A DNA stretch of 64,000 nt from positions 408,001 to 472,000 of the forward strand of contig NC_070560.1 in assembly GCF_026914185.1 (NCBI RefSeq), in the 5' to 3' direction. The stretch comes from Puccinia triticina. Its lineage: Eukaryota; Basidiomycota; Pucciniomycetes; Pucciniales; Pucciniaceae. The notes beneath the pieces were generated by a model. It was not told the origin of the DNA. It saw only the letters and a program-made list of their open reading frames with translations, and did not search any database. Of the stretch, positions 19,300 to 29,629 are shown piece after piece (the first letter of the stretch is position 1; each line of letters begins with the position of its first letter). A program made the translations under genes and the position numbers.

Positions 19300-21950
19300 G
19301 TTTTTGGGTGTGGGTCAACAAACATTTTCTGATTCAGAGCAATGTCGGAGTTTTTCTATCGCTGAGAGGGAGAGGTACACCACCGGTGCAGGTCAACGTT
19401 CTGTTGACAACCTGCCTCCGCGTCCCCCGAACGTTGATTTCCTCCGCAGGGGACAAAGTTCTGACGCTGTCAGAAATTACCACAAAAGAAATGGTTGGTG
19501 TGGTTTTGGTTGCCACAACGGAATCCTGGAGGAGAGGGACATGAATTCCCCGGCCAGAACACACAATCATACTGATTGGTAGGTTTTTATAGGTTTTTAT
19601 TTTTGTTGAGGTACTTGCTGATTTGATTGCTTGAAACATAAACTGACAAGGGGAAGAATAGCAATTCCAAGTCTTCTCCCCTTGCTACATGTATTCAAAT
19701 CACCCACTCTGCCAGAGATGTGTTATCACACCTCGACAAAGCAACTTGCAAGAGCCTCCCATGTGACTTGATGAAATGGACAACATATCTTGACTGTGAT
19801 CTTGGATCCTTATTTTAAGGATTCCTTGGAAATCTAGCCACATTTTATAGCTCCAAAACTTCATCAGCATAGTCTCCATCTCAAAACTCCCATAGCAATA
19901 CTTAAATTCTAGAGTCTTGGCCAGGAAGTCAAATGGTTATAGAGGACCAAGTGATTTCAATCATGTTGCTTGATGACCTGAAATTTGAATTCAAGCCAGT
20001 GTCAAAAATTCAGCATAGCAGGCACCTTCCGCTCAGTATCCACCCAGGGCCGCAATCAATGTACGTACAAAAAGTTGATAGTTGCAGTGATATTATTATT
20101 GACAGCTGTGTTTATGAAGCTTAGGGCAAAAACCCCGTCAAAATAAGGGTTTTGGGCCCTAGCACTATAACTGTGCTGATGTAAACACTGGTAATTTAAA
20201 TTACCAAACTTGTTACGTGGCAAATATAGCCACTACAAGGGTTTTAACACTCTGTAACAGAAGAGGGATTAATTATGTAATTAATAATATGTAATTATTA
20301 ATTACAGTGAATTAATTTGGCATAAAAGTAGGTGGTCAGCGCTTAAACTGATTGGCTGCTTGACAGAGGCGGTGGTCTTACGGCAACTACTTATAAGGAT
20401 AAGGTTTCAAATATGCTAATAAGGGATTTTGGATATTTAAAAGGTTTAATCCAGTGGATTTTGCGTGCTGCGGATGGTTTTAAAGGGAAAAGGGGCTACA
20501 GTAGTAGCAGAGGAGAATATTCACGGCAAACTTACGGTTTATGGGTGGTGAATGGTCTGGGGGATCTTTTCCTGAGGGCCAAATAGGCCTCTATTTATAG
20601 AGGGGACTTCAGTGGGCGCAACCACTAAGTCCTTTTCTCCCTATGGGAGTATCCTGAGGTGTAGCCGTGAACAGGGCTTGGCTGTGGGCAAATTATTTGT
20701 ATTATAATAGACTAATTTCCCTGACTCTGTCACATGACATGTTTATAACCAATTGTCATGTGAAAGAGCTTCAGTAGAAGTCTACATAATACTTTCACGG
20801 GGTATTTTTACACGAGTAATATTACTATTTAATTTACAACAGTTTATTTTTATGTACTTTGTTTGTTTTACTAAATTTTTGAATGTAATACTATTTTTGG
20901 GCGCTTTCTGGGGCCAATTCTTATTTATACAATTAGTACATGAAGGAGTAGGAATAAGGGGTTACTTTGAGTGGGTGACCCCCCTTAATTTATGATGAGG
21001 AATCTGATTCTGCAATAATAATTTAATTATTATTATTATTTACTAAGTTATTGCAGTCTTTTGGATACTTGATGTATCTCTAAGGCTGACAATTATTTTA
21101 GTTTTGTTTTTTTCCGTTTGCAAAAACAGCTTTGTGGCAGGTGATTTGAATGATAAAATTTGTGAGCGGGACAACATTCTCGTGGAATTGAGCTTGGTTG
21201 TGGATCTGGAAGCACAAAGTTCATTGAAGAGTTCATTTCTGAAGATCCAGCATTCAAGAGATTGAATTATGAATTTTAATATAGACCTCTGTCCTCACCA
21301 AGACAAGGAATTAAAGATCAGAGAGAGACAAACATGCTCATGAATATGCTGCAGATGAATGTGATTGGCAGGCTGGGCTGGACAATAGGTGAGTCGGAGG
21401 CCTGGCCATCATGGAGGGTTTCTTGGCTTGGGTTGATGATCAAGATCTTTGTTGTGCACGGTCAAAGAAGAACGGGTGTCCCAGGGGAAGATCTTGACCG
21501 TAGATGTCAGCCTTAGAGTCATCACAGCTGACCTAAAGTCTGCCTTTATCTACTTTTTACATATGAATTACTTCATATCTTTTTCATCTTAAGTGATAAC
21601 CTTGTTTTGACTTCATATTCTGTTTCCTCATGCAATTTTCACCCTAGTTACAACTCACAAATTTTTTGTAACTATACTCCTTCCCTGAGTTATTAGGTTG
21701 TGGCGCGCATGCGCAGTTGTGACGTGTCAGCGCTACCAGGCGCGCCAAACCACATGTACATATGTAAATTACATAAGCAAACTGTGAAAATTTTCGTAGT
21801 CAGGATCCCCCTTGCCTGAGGCGGATCTACAGACTCCAGCACACCAGAACCACCACCCAGATAACTCCAGGATCACCACCAAAGAGCCTACTATACTCCC
21901 AGTATACCTACCGTCACAGGCGCCTAGGATATTGACAGTAAGTAACCTCT
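19300..21950. other. No gene recognised; AT-rich noncoding
   Basis: Short frames only. A TAATAATAATTTAATTATTATTATTATT tract sits near 21016-21042 (an AT-rich inverted repeat). A GC-rich patch at 21690-21750 (TGTGGCGCGCATGCGCAG) could be the start of an LTR, but no end was found. Confidence 0.4.
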
Positions 21951-22019
21951 TTCACTGAACCTTGTTTATCTCAGAGGTACAACTCTGTGTCTTGCTTGAT
22001 CTGCTTTTTCTTCTGGTTT

Positions 22020-22160
22020 TGCCTCCTTCTTGATCACAGGGCTGTCCCTCCAATTCTACAGGCCTTTGCCTCTATCTTGATCACAGGGCTGTCCCTTATA
22101 ATCACTTGGTCTTTGCCTCAAAATCTAGGTTCAGGGCTGTCCCTCAGGTTTCCCTTTAAG
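22020..22160. repeat. Three imperfect tandem copies around CAGGGCTGTCCCT
   Basis: CAGGGCTGTCCCT occurs at about 22037, 22085 and 22133, each followed by related CTTTGCCTC-type sequence. The period is about 48 bp. Confidence 0.75.
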
Positions 22161-22523
22161 AACCTTGACTATCCAGAAGGAAGCTAAAAAATTGTGGCTG
22201 GATTAAACTTATCTAATTCAGATACCCTCCTGAGAGGAAGCTGTAGCACTTCTTAGCACAGATTAGCAGCACTCTTCTGAAGAGTAGCATTGCCAGTGGA
22301 CGTGCATTCCTACTAGATTAACCTAGTACTTCTCTCCATCTTGATCCTGTTCTGTTTTCTCTTTTCTCTTTCTCTCTCTCTCTTATAGTTGTATTTTCTT
22401 TATCCCAAGAAATCCAACTATTGCCCCCCCATTTCTTGTGTCCTGCTGTCACTATAGAGACTCAGGCTCACAGTAGATCTGCTTCAACCAAAGTATTGGT
22501 TTTTGCTAGATAGACTCAGCTTG

Positions 22524-23471
22524 CAGGGCATAGCACGGTGGTATTCGACGCGTTTTTTGGGCCCCTCGAATACTGATTCGCCCAATATTCGAGTATTCGG
22601 AGATATTCAACGGAAAAACTTCCAAAATACATTGAAAACACCAAAAAATTACATTTTTTGTGTTTTTGACTTATTTTGGACCATTTCTGGGCCATATAAT
22701 TTTGAGGGGGTCATCCTTCAAACATATAATGGTGCCAAAGGCGCTTATAATATTGCCAGAGGCATATCACATAATGGCGGACGCACTATTCAGAGTGCCG
22801 GACGCACTTTTGATAGTGCCAAACACACTTTTCATAGTGGCGGACGCATTTTTGATAGTGGTGGACTCACTATTCAGAGTTCTGGACACACTTTTGATAG
22901 TGCCAAACGCACTTTTGATAGTGCCGGATGTACTTTTGATAGTGCCAGATGCACTTTTGATAGTGCCGGACGCACTTTTGATAGTGCTGGACGCACTCTT
23001 CATAGTGGCGGACGCACTTTTCATAGTGACAGATGCAATTTTGATAGTGGCGGACTCACTATTCAGAGTGCTGGTCACACTATGGATAGTGGCGGAATCA
23101 CTTTTCATAGTGGCAGACACACTTTTCAAAGTGGTGGGCGCACTTTTCAAAGTGGCGGACACACTTTTCAACGTGGCGGACGCACTTTGCATAGTGGCAG
23201 ACGCACCTATTGTAGTGGCGGACGCACTTTTCAAAGTGCCAGAGGCAGATTTTTTTTGTGTTGCATCAAAGGGGCTGGTATAGGGCCTGTGCAAACTCAT
23301 CTGGGGCCTTTGGGCCCCAGAGAAGCTTGCATTGGCCCTCTACGCGCCCCTTTGAGCCATTATTCAAATTTTTTTGAATATTCAAGCTTAAATTTGCCCA
23401 GGCATCATTCGACTCGAATCGAATTCGAATACGAATACTCAAATCGATTCAATTCGATGTGCTATGCCCTG
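22524..23471. mobile_element. hAT-type nonautonomous element carrying a minisatellite
   Basis: Terminal inverted repeats CAGGGCATAGCAC are at 22524 and, inverted, at 23459-23471. Both ends are flanked by an exact 8-bp duplication TCAGCTTG (22516-22523 and 23472-23479). A CAGGG terminus with an 8-bp duplication is the hAT signature. The 948-bp element has no transposase. Its subterminal regions are rich in ATTCGA/TCGAAT, and most of the interior is the 21-bp minisatellite described separately. Confidence 0.88.
22770..23250. repeat. 21-bp minisatellite inside the hAT-type element
   Basis: About 22 head-to-tail variants of GGCGGACGCACTTTTGATAGT. Because 21 is a multiple of three, several frames stay open on both strands and translate as seven-residue repeats (GRTFDSA on plus, SATMKSA on minus). 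These frames have no start context or family resemblance and are treated as by-products of the repeat. Confidence 0.9.
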
Positions 23472-23479
23472 TCAGCTTG

Positions 23480-26400
23480 AGATACAGGCAGGGCGAACCT
23501 AACTAAGCCCCTCGTCCCCGCAGCGGCTGGGGGGAACCCATTTGGCCTGGTTGAGATGCATAGCATCGAGATCTCTCCCGCAGGGAGAGGACTTGGGAAT
23601 TATCAGGCTTTTTGGCCTGAGAGAATTTGCAACTTTGGGTGGTGGCCAATGTCAACACCACCTGCAGACCACAGTTTTTGATAAGTTCATTTTTCATCTG
23701 GATCATCCAAAGCTTGTGTTTTTCTGAATCAAACTGTGTATTCCAAATTTTGGGATTCCATCACCCTGGCCTCATGCCCAAAAAAAAACATTCAAAATTT
23801 GAGATCCTTGGCCGCTTACTCGCAAAGCTATGGCCTTTTCAGACACCTCTTTTTTTCACAGTCTCTTTGTTTTTTCCGACCTTTCTGGCTTTTCTCTCAA
23901 CCGCTGCTCTTTCTTTCGATCTACACCACAGGAGCGATCAAGAGAAGTTGGGACGTTGCCCAAACAGTCGCAGGAATCACGCGTCCTGGCAACCACTAGG
24001 ACCGCGGGGGAACGTTGTGGTTGTCTTGATGGCCGCAGGACAGATTTTAGACGCAATGTATTCATTGACGTCCTCATCAACCGCAATGGTTGCGGGATCT
24101 GGGGTTTCTGGGACGTTAATGTCCTTCTAACGAATGAATAAACGTTAGGTGGACAACAGCCAGAACCCAGCCATCCTGTGGATACGTGAGTTCCCCCAAC
24201 GTTTCCACCACCGTCCGGAGGTCCTTCGGCGAAGCCACACAGTTGGTGTAATGCTTGGTTTGCCAGAACAAACATTCCGAATGTCCAAATGACGTTTGTG
24301 GCAACCCAATGGTTGACAGGATGCTTGTGTTGCTGGGACGGGTGATTGAACGTCAGAAAGACGTTTACATCAACCAAAAATTCTCCTCGACGGCGAGGTC
24401 CCCCAACTTGAGCGTTGCTGGAACAGGCTGGTCTGGCCAGCCGGTTCTGGCCGCTCAAGCTCCTGTAACACCGCTCATGGTCCAGAAGCACCACTCAACA
24501 TTCTGAAACACGGCTCAACCAGTATCAATAATGTGGAAATTGTGTGTGAAACAGCTCAAACACTGAAAGGGAGTTCATGTCATGGCGAGCAAGGCAGTTC
24601 ATTGGTTTTTTTGTTTTGGAATAAGCTAGAGGAAATTTTACTTAATCCCATCTAGCTACAATTCAACAAAAAAATTGTGAAAGTCCGGTCCAATCTCAAG
24701 GCATTTAGTAAAGGAGATTTCATGAGTGGCAGTGAATGATTGTATAAAAAGTTCAAATAATTGAAACATCAAAACAAATTTTTAGCTGCAATTTTCAGTT
24801 TGTTTGGCTTATGGCCAGTAAAGTACCCGCGACAATCAAAACACTTGGACCAAAGGGAAAGCCAAGTTGCTCTAGCCTTTCAGCAGACTGTCCAACGAAA
24901 GCGCGCCAATGGAATATCAAGTGGCGCTCCAGGAGGCCTTGAATTTGAGCATTAGAACTATCAACGCGACACAACTGGAGGAACTCGCTCATGCTGAAAT
25001 CCTGTGCGGCAGGACGATGGTTTTGGCTCCATCCGGAGCCACCACCTGAGGAAAGCCTTCAAACGGTGGCATTTTGGAGGAATATTTGCCGGGTACGGTA
25101 ACTTGGCATGGGCTAGATTTTGCGGGTACCGTAACTCGGCTTCGGCTAGATCAGGTGTCTCAACGTGGGTTAACGCAGCATTGGCTAGATTAGGGGTTTC
25201 ATCACGGGCTGAATTGGGTAAGTTGGTGTTGGCATCTATTCCATTTTCTGGGCTCATTGATGGTCTGGCTTGGCGAGCGCTTGATTTTAATTCAGACAAA
25301 AGGTGAACCGTTTATTGTCATTCAGACAGCAATGCTGATCAGCGCCCAAAGGCTGACCAATCGACCAACAGCCAGCCCCGCGGATCCGTCAGAGAGCCGT
25401 GACCAGTTCATTGACCATCAGGTTTGGTGAGCGGTTCATTGTTGGTCAAACAGCAATGCCAGCCAGTTACACCACAGGCGCACCAGAACATCATCTGGAG
25501 GTATGCGCTGCCGTTGTTCTGATGGTTTGTCTGCCCGCGGCAACAACCGTTGGAGATTGGTACACATGTACAGCCATTCCGAAAAAGCTTGGTTCCTTTG
25601 AAAGGAATTTCCAATGGGATTTTCCAACCTTGTATGCAAAGAAGTATCAAGGTTGGACATTTGGATATCTATGCCTACATCATTGGTATATGCAGGACAC
25701 CTATATCACGAGCAGGTGAGCTCAATCACTGAATTGTACTCATTTCCCCCCATTTTTGATTCCAGAATTGGAATCCTTGACCAATCTTTACCCCGGTCTG
25801 CCATCACAATGGACGCACCCAGGTGTCAAGATGCCGGTCCCCCCGCGTCCAGCATTTTTTTTCACTACCGAACGGCTTGGCCGGTAGCGTCCTCTAAGCG
25901 ACTGCGCTTGTGGGGATGGATATCCATCTGTCCAACCTTGTTGTTGGATACACACAAGTTGGAAATTCCAAAAAGAATTTCTGCTGGAAATTCCCTCCAA
26001 AAAAGCCAAGCTTTTTCGGAATGGCTGTATGTTTGGGTAAACGTTGGGCCAACCAAGCCGTTGGCTGGGCGTTGGAGGTAATCCCCGGAGCGGGTGCAAA
26101 ATGTACCCGGGTCACCTCGTCACCGCGGGAGGCCTGGTGGCCCGGGCCGCCACCGCCACCTTCTCGGGGCCCAATCGGCAGGCACCAATACGCATGTTCC
26201 TGCCAGTGGCTTGGCTGCAAGCAGTGCCGATGCCACTGGACGAGTGTAGTGAGCTTGGCAAGCTGCCTTGCTCCAGGGCTACATGTACTGGGGGCAGCCG
26301 ACCCCAGTTCAAGCCTCGGTGCTGGCAAAAGCAAATTTGCCAACAGCCGGCGGCGGTGGCAATTCACGGCTCAATCTGTTTGGTCTTTGGTTTCAAAGCA

Positions 26401-26710
26401 ACCGGTTGACCAACGGTCTGACCACCGTGGAGCCACCAACCGGGGTTTCTCACCAGTTTGCCAACGCCTGAGGGGTTGGCGAGACGGTCGAAGAGCTCGG
26501 CTGCGGGACCAATGGTCCCGATTCGAGAAAGTGCGCCCGTGGTGTAATGGTTGGGGCAAACACGGTCACACAATGTTATGTTTAAATGACTTTCTCTTTC
26601 ACATTGCACCTTGAAGCTAGTGAAGTGATCTATTTTTCATTACGGTCAGGCAACGGTATGGTTAAACAACTGTATTTTTCATCACACCCTGAAGCCGGAG
26701 AGATGACGCG
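23480..26710. other. Unclassified repeat-like region with inverted arms
   Basis: No gene is recognised. A clear inverted repeat pairs 25569-25592 (TACAGCCATTCCGAAAAAGC and following) with 26006-26029, and the arms continue with decay to about 25690 and 25905. This suggests a decayed foldback or DNA transposon. AACGTT/CAACGT motifs recur at 23980-24420. GTGGTGTAATGGTTGGGGC at 26539-26557 resembles a tRNA A box, and CCAGTTCAAGCC near 26305 resembles a B box. They are not arranged as one tRNA gene. Confidence 0.45.
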
Positions 26711-27944
26711 TTGTTCATGGCAACAATGGGAAGTTACGTTATCCAGTTTGCCTAGGTGTGAATTAGTTATCCAGTCCTCTGGGGTGTGAAATCCAACATA
26801 AATTCAATCTATGTGGGTGTCAAAAGAAAGGCTGAATGTTGATTAACAGTATGGTCCCCCTTTTTTTCAAGATACTCCTATTTTTGATGTTGAAATATCA
26901 CTTTTGTGACCAAAAATCAGTTATCTGGGTAACTTACACTACAAACATTTATTATTTTGCCCAAAAAATAAATAAAAGTCAACATGAAAAAAATAAAACC
27001 AAAATTTCACTCAGGGGAACAAACTGAGCATGCTGAGCCAAAAAAATAAAATGTCCCAAACTGAGCAAAAAACATTGGACAATGTTTTGGGATGGTTTTT
27101 TTTCACGGGCCTGGCGGGCCTGGAGCGGGCTTGAGCGGGCCTTGAGCGGGCCTGAGACGGGCCTGCCCCAAAAGCACATTGGCTCAGTATTAAAGAAGTT
27201 TTGCCTTGCCCTGGGAGCTTCTTGGGCTTTTGATGGGCCCAAAATCTCAACATGGGCTTTTGGTGGTCTAGAAAAATCAACCCGGGCCAATGAATAGCCC
27301 ATGGGCCTTTGAATTCCCAGAAAGCCCACCATGAGCCCCCACATAGCTAATGGGTTGTTGGTAGCCCATGAAGATCTCCATGGGCCAACAGATACCCTCA
27401 TGGGCTTTTGGTGTCCTCATGGGCTTTTGGTGTCCTCATGGGCTTTTGGTGGTCCAAAAAGCTCCCCATGGGCTTTTTGTGGCCCAGAAAGGAAGCAAAA
27501 AGCCCATGGGATCCCATGATGGAACTTTACCATTGGAAGTATCTGTTGGCCCATAGGGATCTTCATGGGCCACCAAGAGCCCATTAGCTATGTGGGGGCT
27601 CATGGTGGGCTTTCTGGGAATTCAAAGGCCCATGGGCTATTCAGTGGCCCGGGTTGATACTTCTAGACCACCAAAAGCCCATGTTGAGATTTGGGCCCAT
27701 CAAAAGCCCAAGAAGCTCCCAGGGCAAGGCAAAACTCCTTTAATACTGAGCCAATGTGCTTTTGGGGCAGGCCCGTCTCAGGCCCGCTCAAGGCCCGCTC
27801 AAGCCCGCTCCAGGCCCGCCAGGCCCGTGAAAAAAAACCAGTCCAAAACATTGTCCAATGTTTTTTGCTCAGTTTGGGACATTTTATTTTTTTGGCTCAG
27901 CATGCTCAGTTTGTTCCCCTGAGTGAAATTTTGGTTTTATTTTT

Positions 27945-28689
27945 CGGACTTACTTCGCGCACTGCAAAAAACTCTTCGCGCACTGCACAGTGCGCGCAGT
28001 CCCAAACACTTCGCGCACTGCGGGTGAAATACACAACTTTTTCAAGATTTTTTTTGACCAATCAATAGAACACCTTTTAATTGGCCTCTCTGAATTTTTT
28101 GGGAGTTTTTTGAAGCATTCTTCCGTGTTAACAAAATCATGAAAAACTAGAACAAATGTAGGATGTGGGGGCCTTAAAAACAAGGTTCCCATTGCCCAAA
28201 AATTCCAAATATTTTATTGAGTAATTAAAGATATGAGGACAGCTCTTTTAGAAATTTTTAGCTAATTTGTGGAAGGATAACGGTCCGAAAAATGAGGATA
28301 TTCTAGAGGCAATGTGTTATCATGGGGTGAAATTTCCTCATTTTGCATACCCTTATTTTTGCACAAAGTGGCTCAAAAGTATCAAAGTAGCTGTTCTTAT
28401 ATATTTCATTACTCAATAAATGATTTGGAATTTTTGGGCTATAGGAACCTTGTTTTTTAGGCCCCAACATTCTACCTTTGTTCTGGTTTTTTATGATTTT
28501 TTTTAATGTGGAAGAATGCTTCAAAAAACTCCCAAAAAATTCAGAGAGACCAATTAAAAGGTGTTCTATTGATTGGTCAAAAAAAATCTTGAAAAAGTTG
28601 TGTATTTCACCCGCAGTGCGCGAAGTGTTTGGGACTGCGCGCACTGTGCAGTGCGCGAAGAGTTTTTTGCAGTGCGCGAAGTAAGTCCG
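27945..28689. mobile_element. Nested foldback element with 8-bp duplication
   Basis: Ends CGGACTTACTTCGCGCACTG and its reverse complement. Flanking duplication TTATTTTT at 27937-27944 and 28690-28697. The arms are about 330 bp, leaving a short unpaired centre, with CGCGCACTGC motifs repeated near each end. The 8-bp duplication suggests hAT or a related superfamily. It is inserted in the right arm of the giant foldback element. Confidence 0.83.
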
Positions 28690-28782
28690 TTATTTTTTTC
28701 ATGTTGACTTTTATTTATTTTTTGGGCAAAATAATAAATGTTTGTAGTGTTAGACCAGACAACTGGTATTTGGTCACAAAAG

Positions 28783-29204
28783 CAACACTGGGTCGCTACG
28801 CTACGCTAAAAAGCGCCCATCTATTTTGCATAGCGTTAGCGCGCTGTTAGCGCCGCCACGCTGCGCTAATTTTCAGCGGCGCTACCAGCGCGCCAATTCT
28901 TTGTTAGCGTTAGCGCGCCGCTACAGTCGCTACAGCGCTTTTAGCGGAAAAACGTCCTTTTTTCCCGCTAAAGGCGCTGTAGCGCAGCGTAGCGCGCGCT
29001 CTTTTGCGCCCTGCATGTGTAGCGTTAGCGCAATTGCGTGCATCAACTCTAACGCTACGCTATCAGCTAAAATAGCTGCGCACCGCGTGCGCGTAGCGTT
29101 AGCGCATATGCGTGCAATTGCGCTAACGCTACGCTAAAAAATAGCGCATTTGCGCCGCGCTACGCTACGCTAACCGCTATGGTTAGCGTAGCGACCCAGT
29201 GTTG
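28783..29204. mobile_element. CGCTA-mosaic foldback element, copy 1
   Basis: Terminal inverted repeat CAACACTGGGTCGCTACGCTA (left) with its partner at the right end. A 7-bp duplication ACAAAAG flanks it at 28776-28782 and 29205-29211. The 422-bp interior is a mosaic of GCGCTA, TAGCG and CGCTACGC in both orientations, so most of it can self-pair. No coding potential. Confidence 0.85.
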
Positions 29205-29629
29205 ACAAAAGCGTTATTTTAACATCAAAAATAGGATTTCCTTGGAATAAATTGGGATCCATATTGTTAAATGACATTAAAAATTTCTTTTGACACCCAC
29301 AGATTCAATTTATGTTGGATTTCACACCACATAGGACTGGATAACTAAATCACACCAAGGCAAACTGGATAACGTAACTTCCCATTGCTGTTCATGGTAC
29401 CCTGATTGATTTTGTTTCCCTTAAAAGATGCCAGCTGTCTTGCGTTTTCGACCTATCCCTAACCTGTATTGTAGTTCCCACTCAATCCACCTGTAAATCC
29501 TTGGGCATTTTTATCTTATCTTGCCTTGTTATCATTACTTACTTTTGGTGTGTGATCAATCCGCTTCTGAATCCCTTCCTGATTTTTGACTGCAATCAAC
29601 GTGTCCTCCCAGATGTCTGCTATTTCACA

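Larger units (their letters stand above)
26721..29388. mobile_element. Giant foldback element with two nested elements
   Basis: The arms are 26721-27395 and about 27540-29388. Ends read CAACAATGGGAAGTTACG and, inverted, GCAATGGGAAGTTACG. They are flanked by 9-bp direct repeats TGTTCATGG (26712-26720 and 29389-29397), a length typical of Mutator-like elements. Removing the two inner insertions (27945-28689 and 28783-29204, each with one target duplication) makes the right arm match the left, for example GGTTTTATTTTTTTCATG against CATGAAAAAAATAAAACC. The restored element is about 1.49 kb, with a central unpaired segment of roughly 145 bp at 27395-27540 made of CATGGGCTTTTGGTG repeats. No transposase frame is present. 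Confidence 0.82.

Noticed and set aside
22503..23480. 325-aa, 207-aa and antisense 177-aa open frames
   Set aside because: They are translations of the 21-bp minisatellite and extend past the transposon ends.
26500..26600. tRNA gene near 26540
   Set aside because: An A-box-like stretch is present, but the B-box-like motif lies upstream and no cloverleaf forms.
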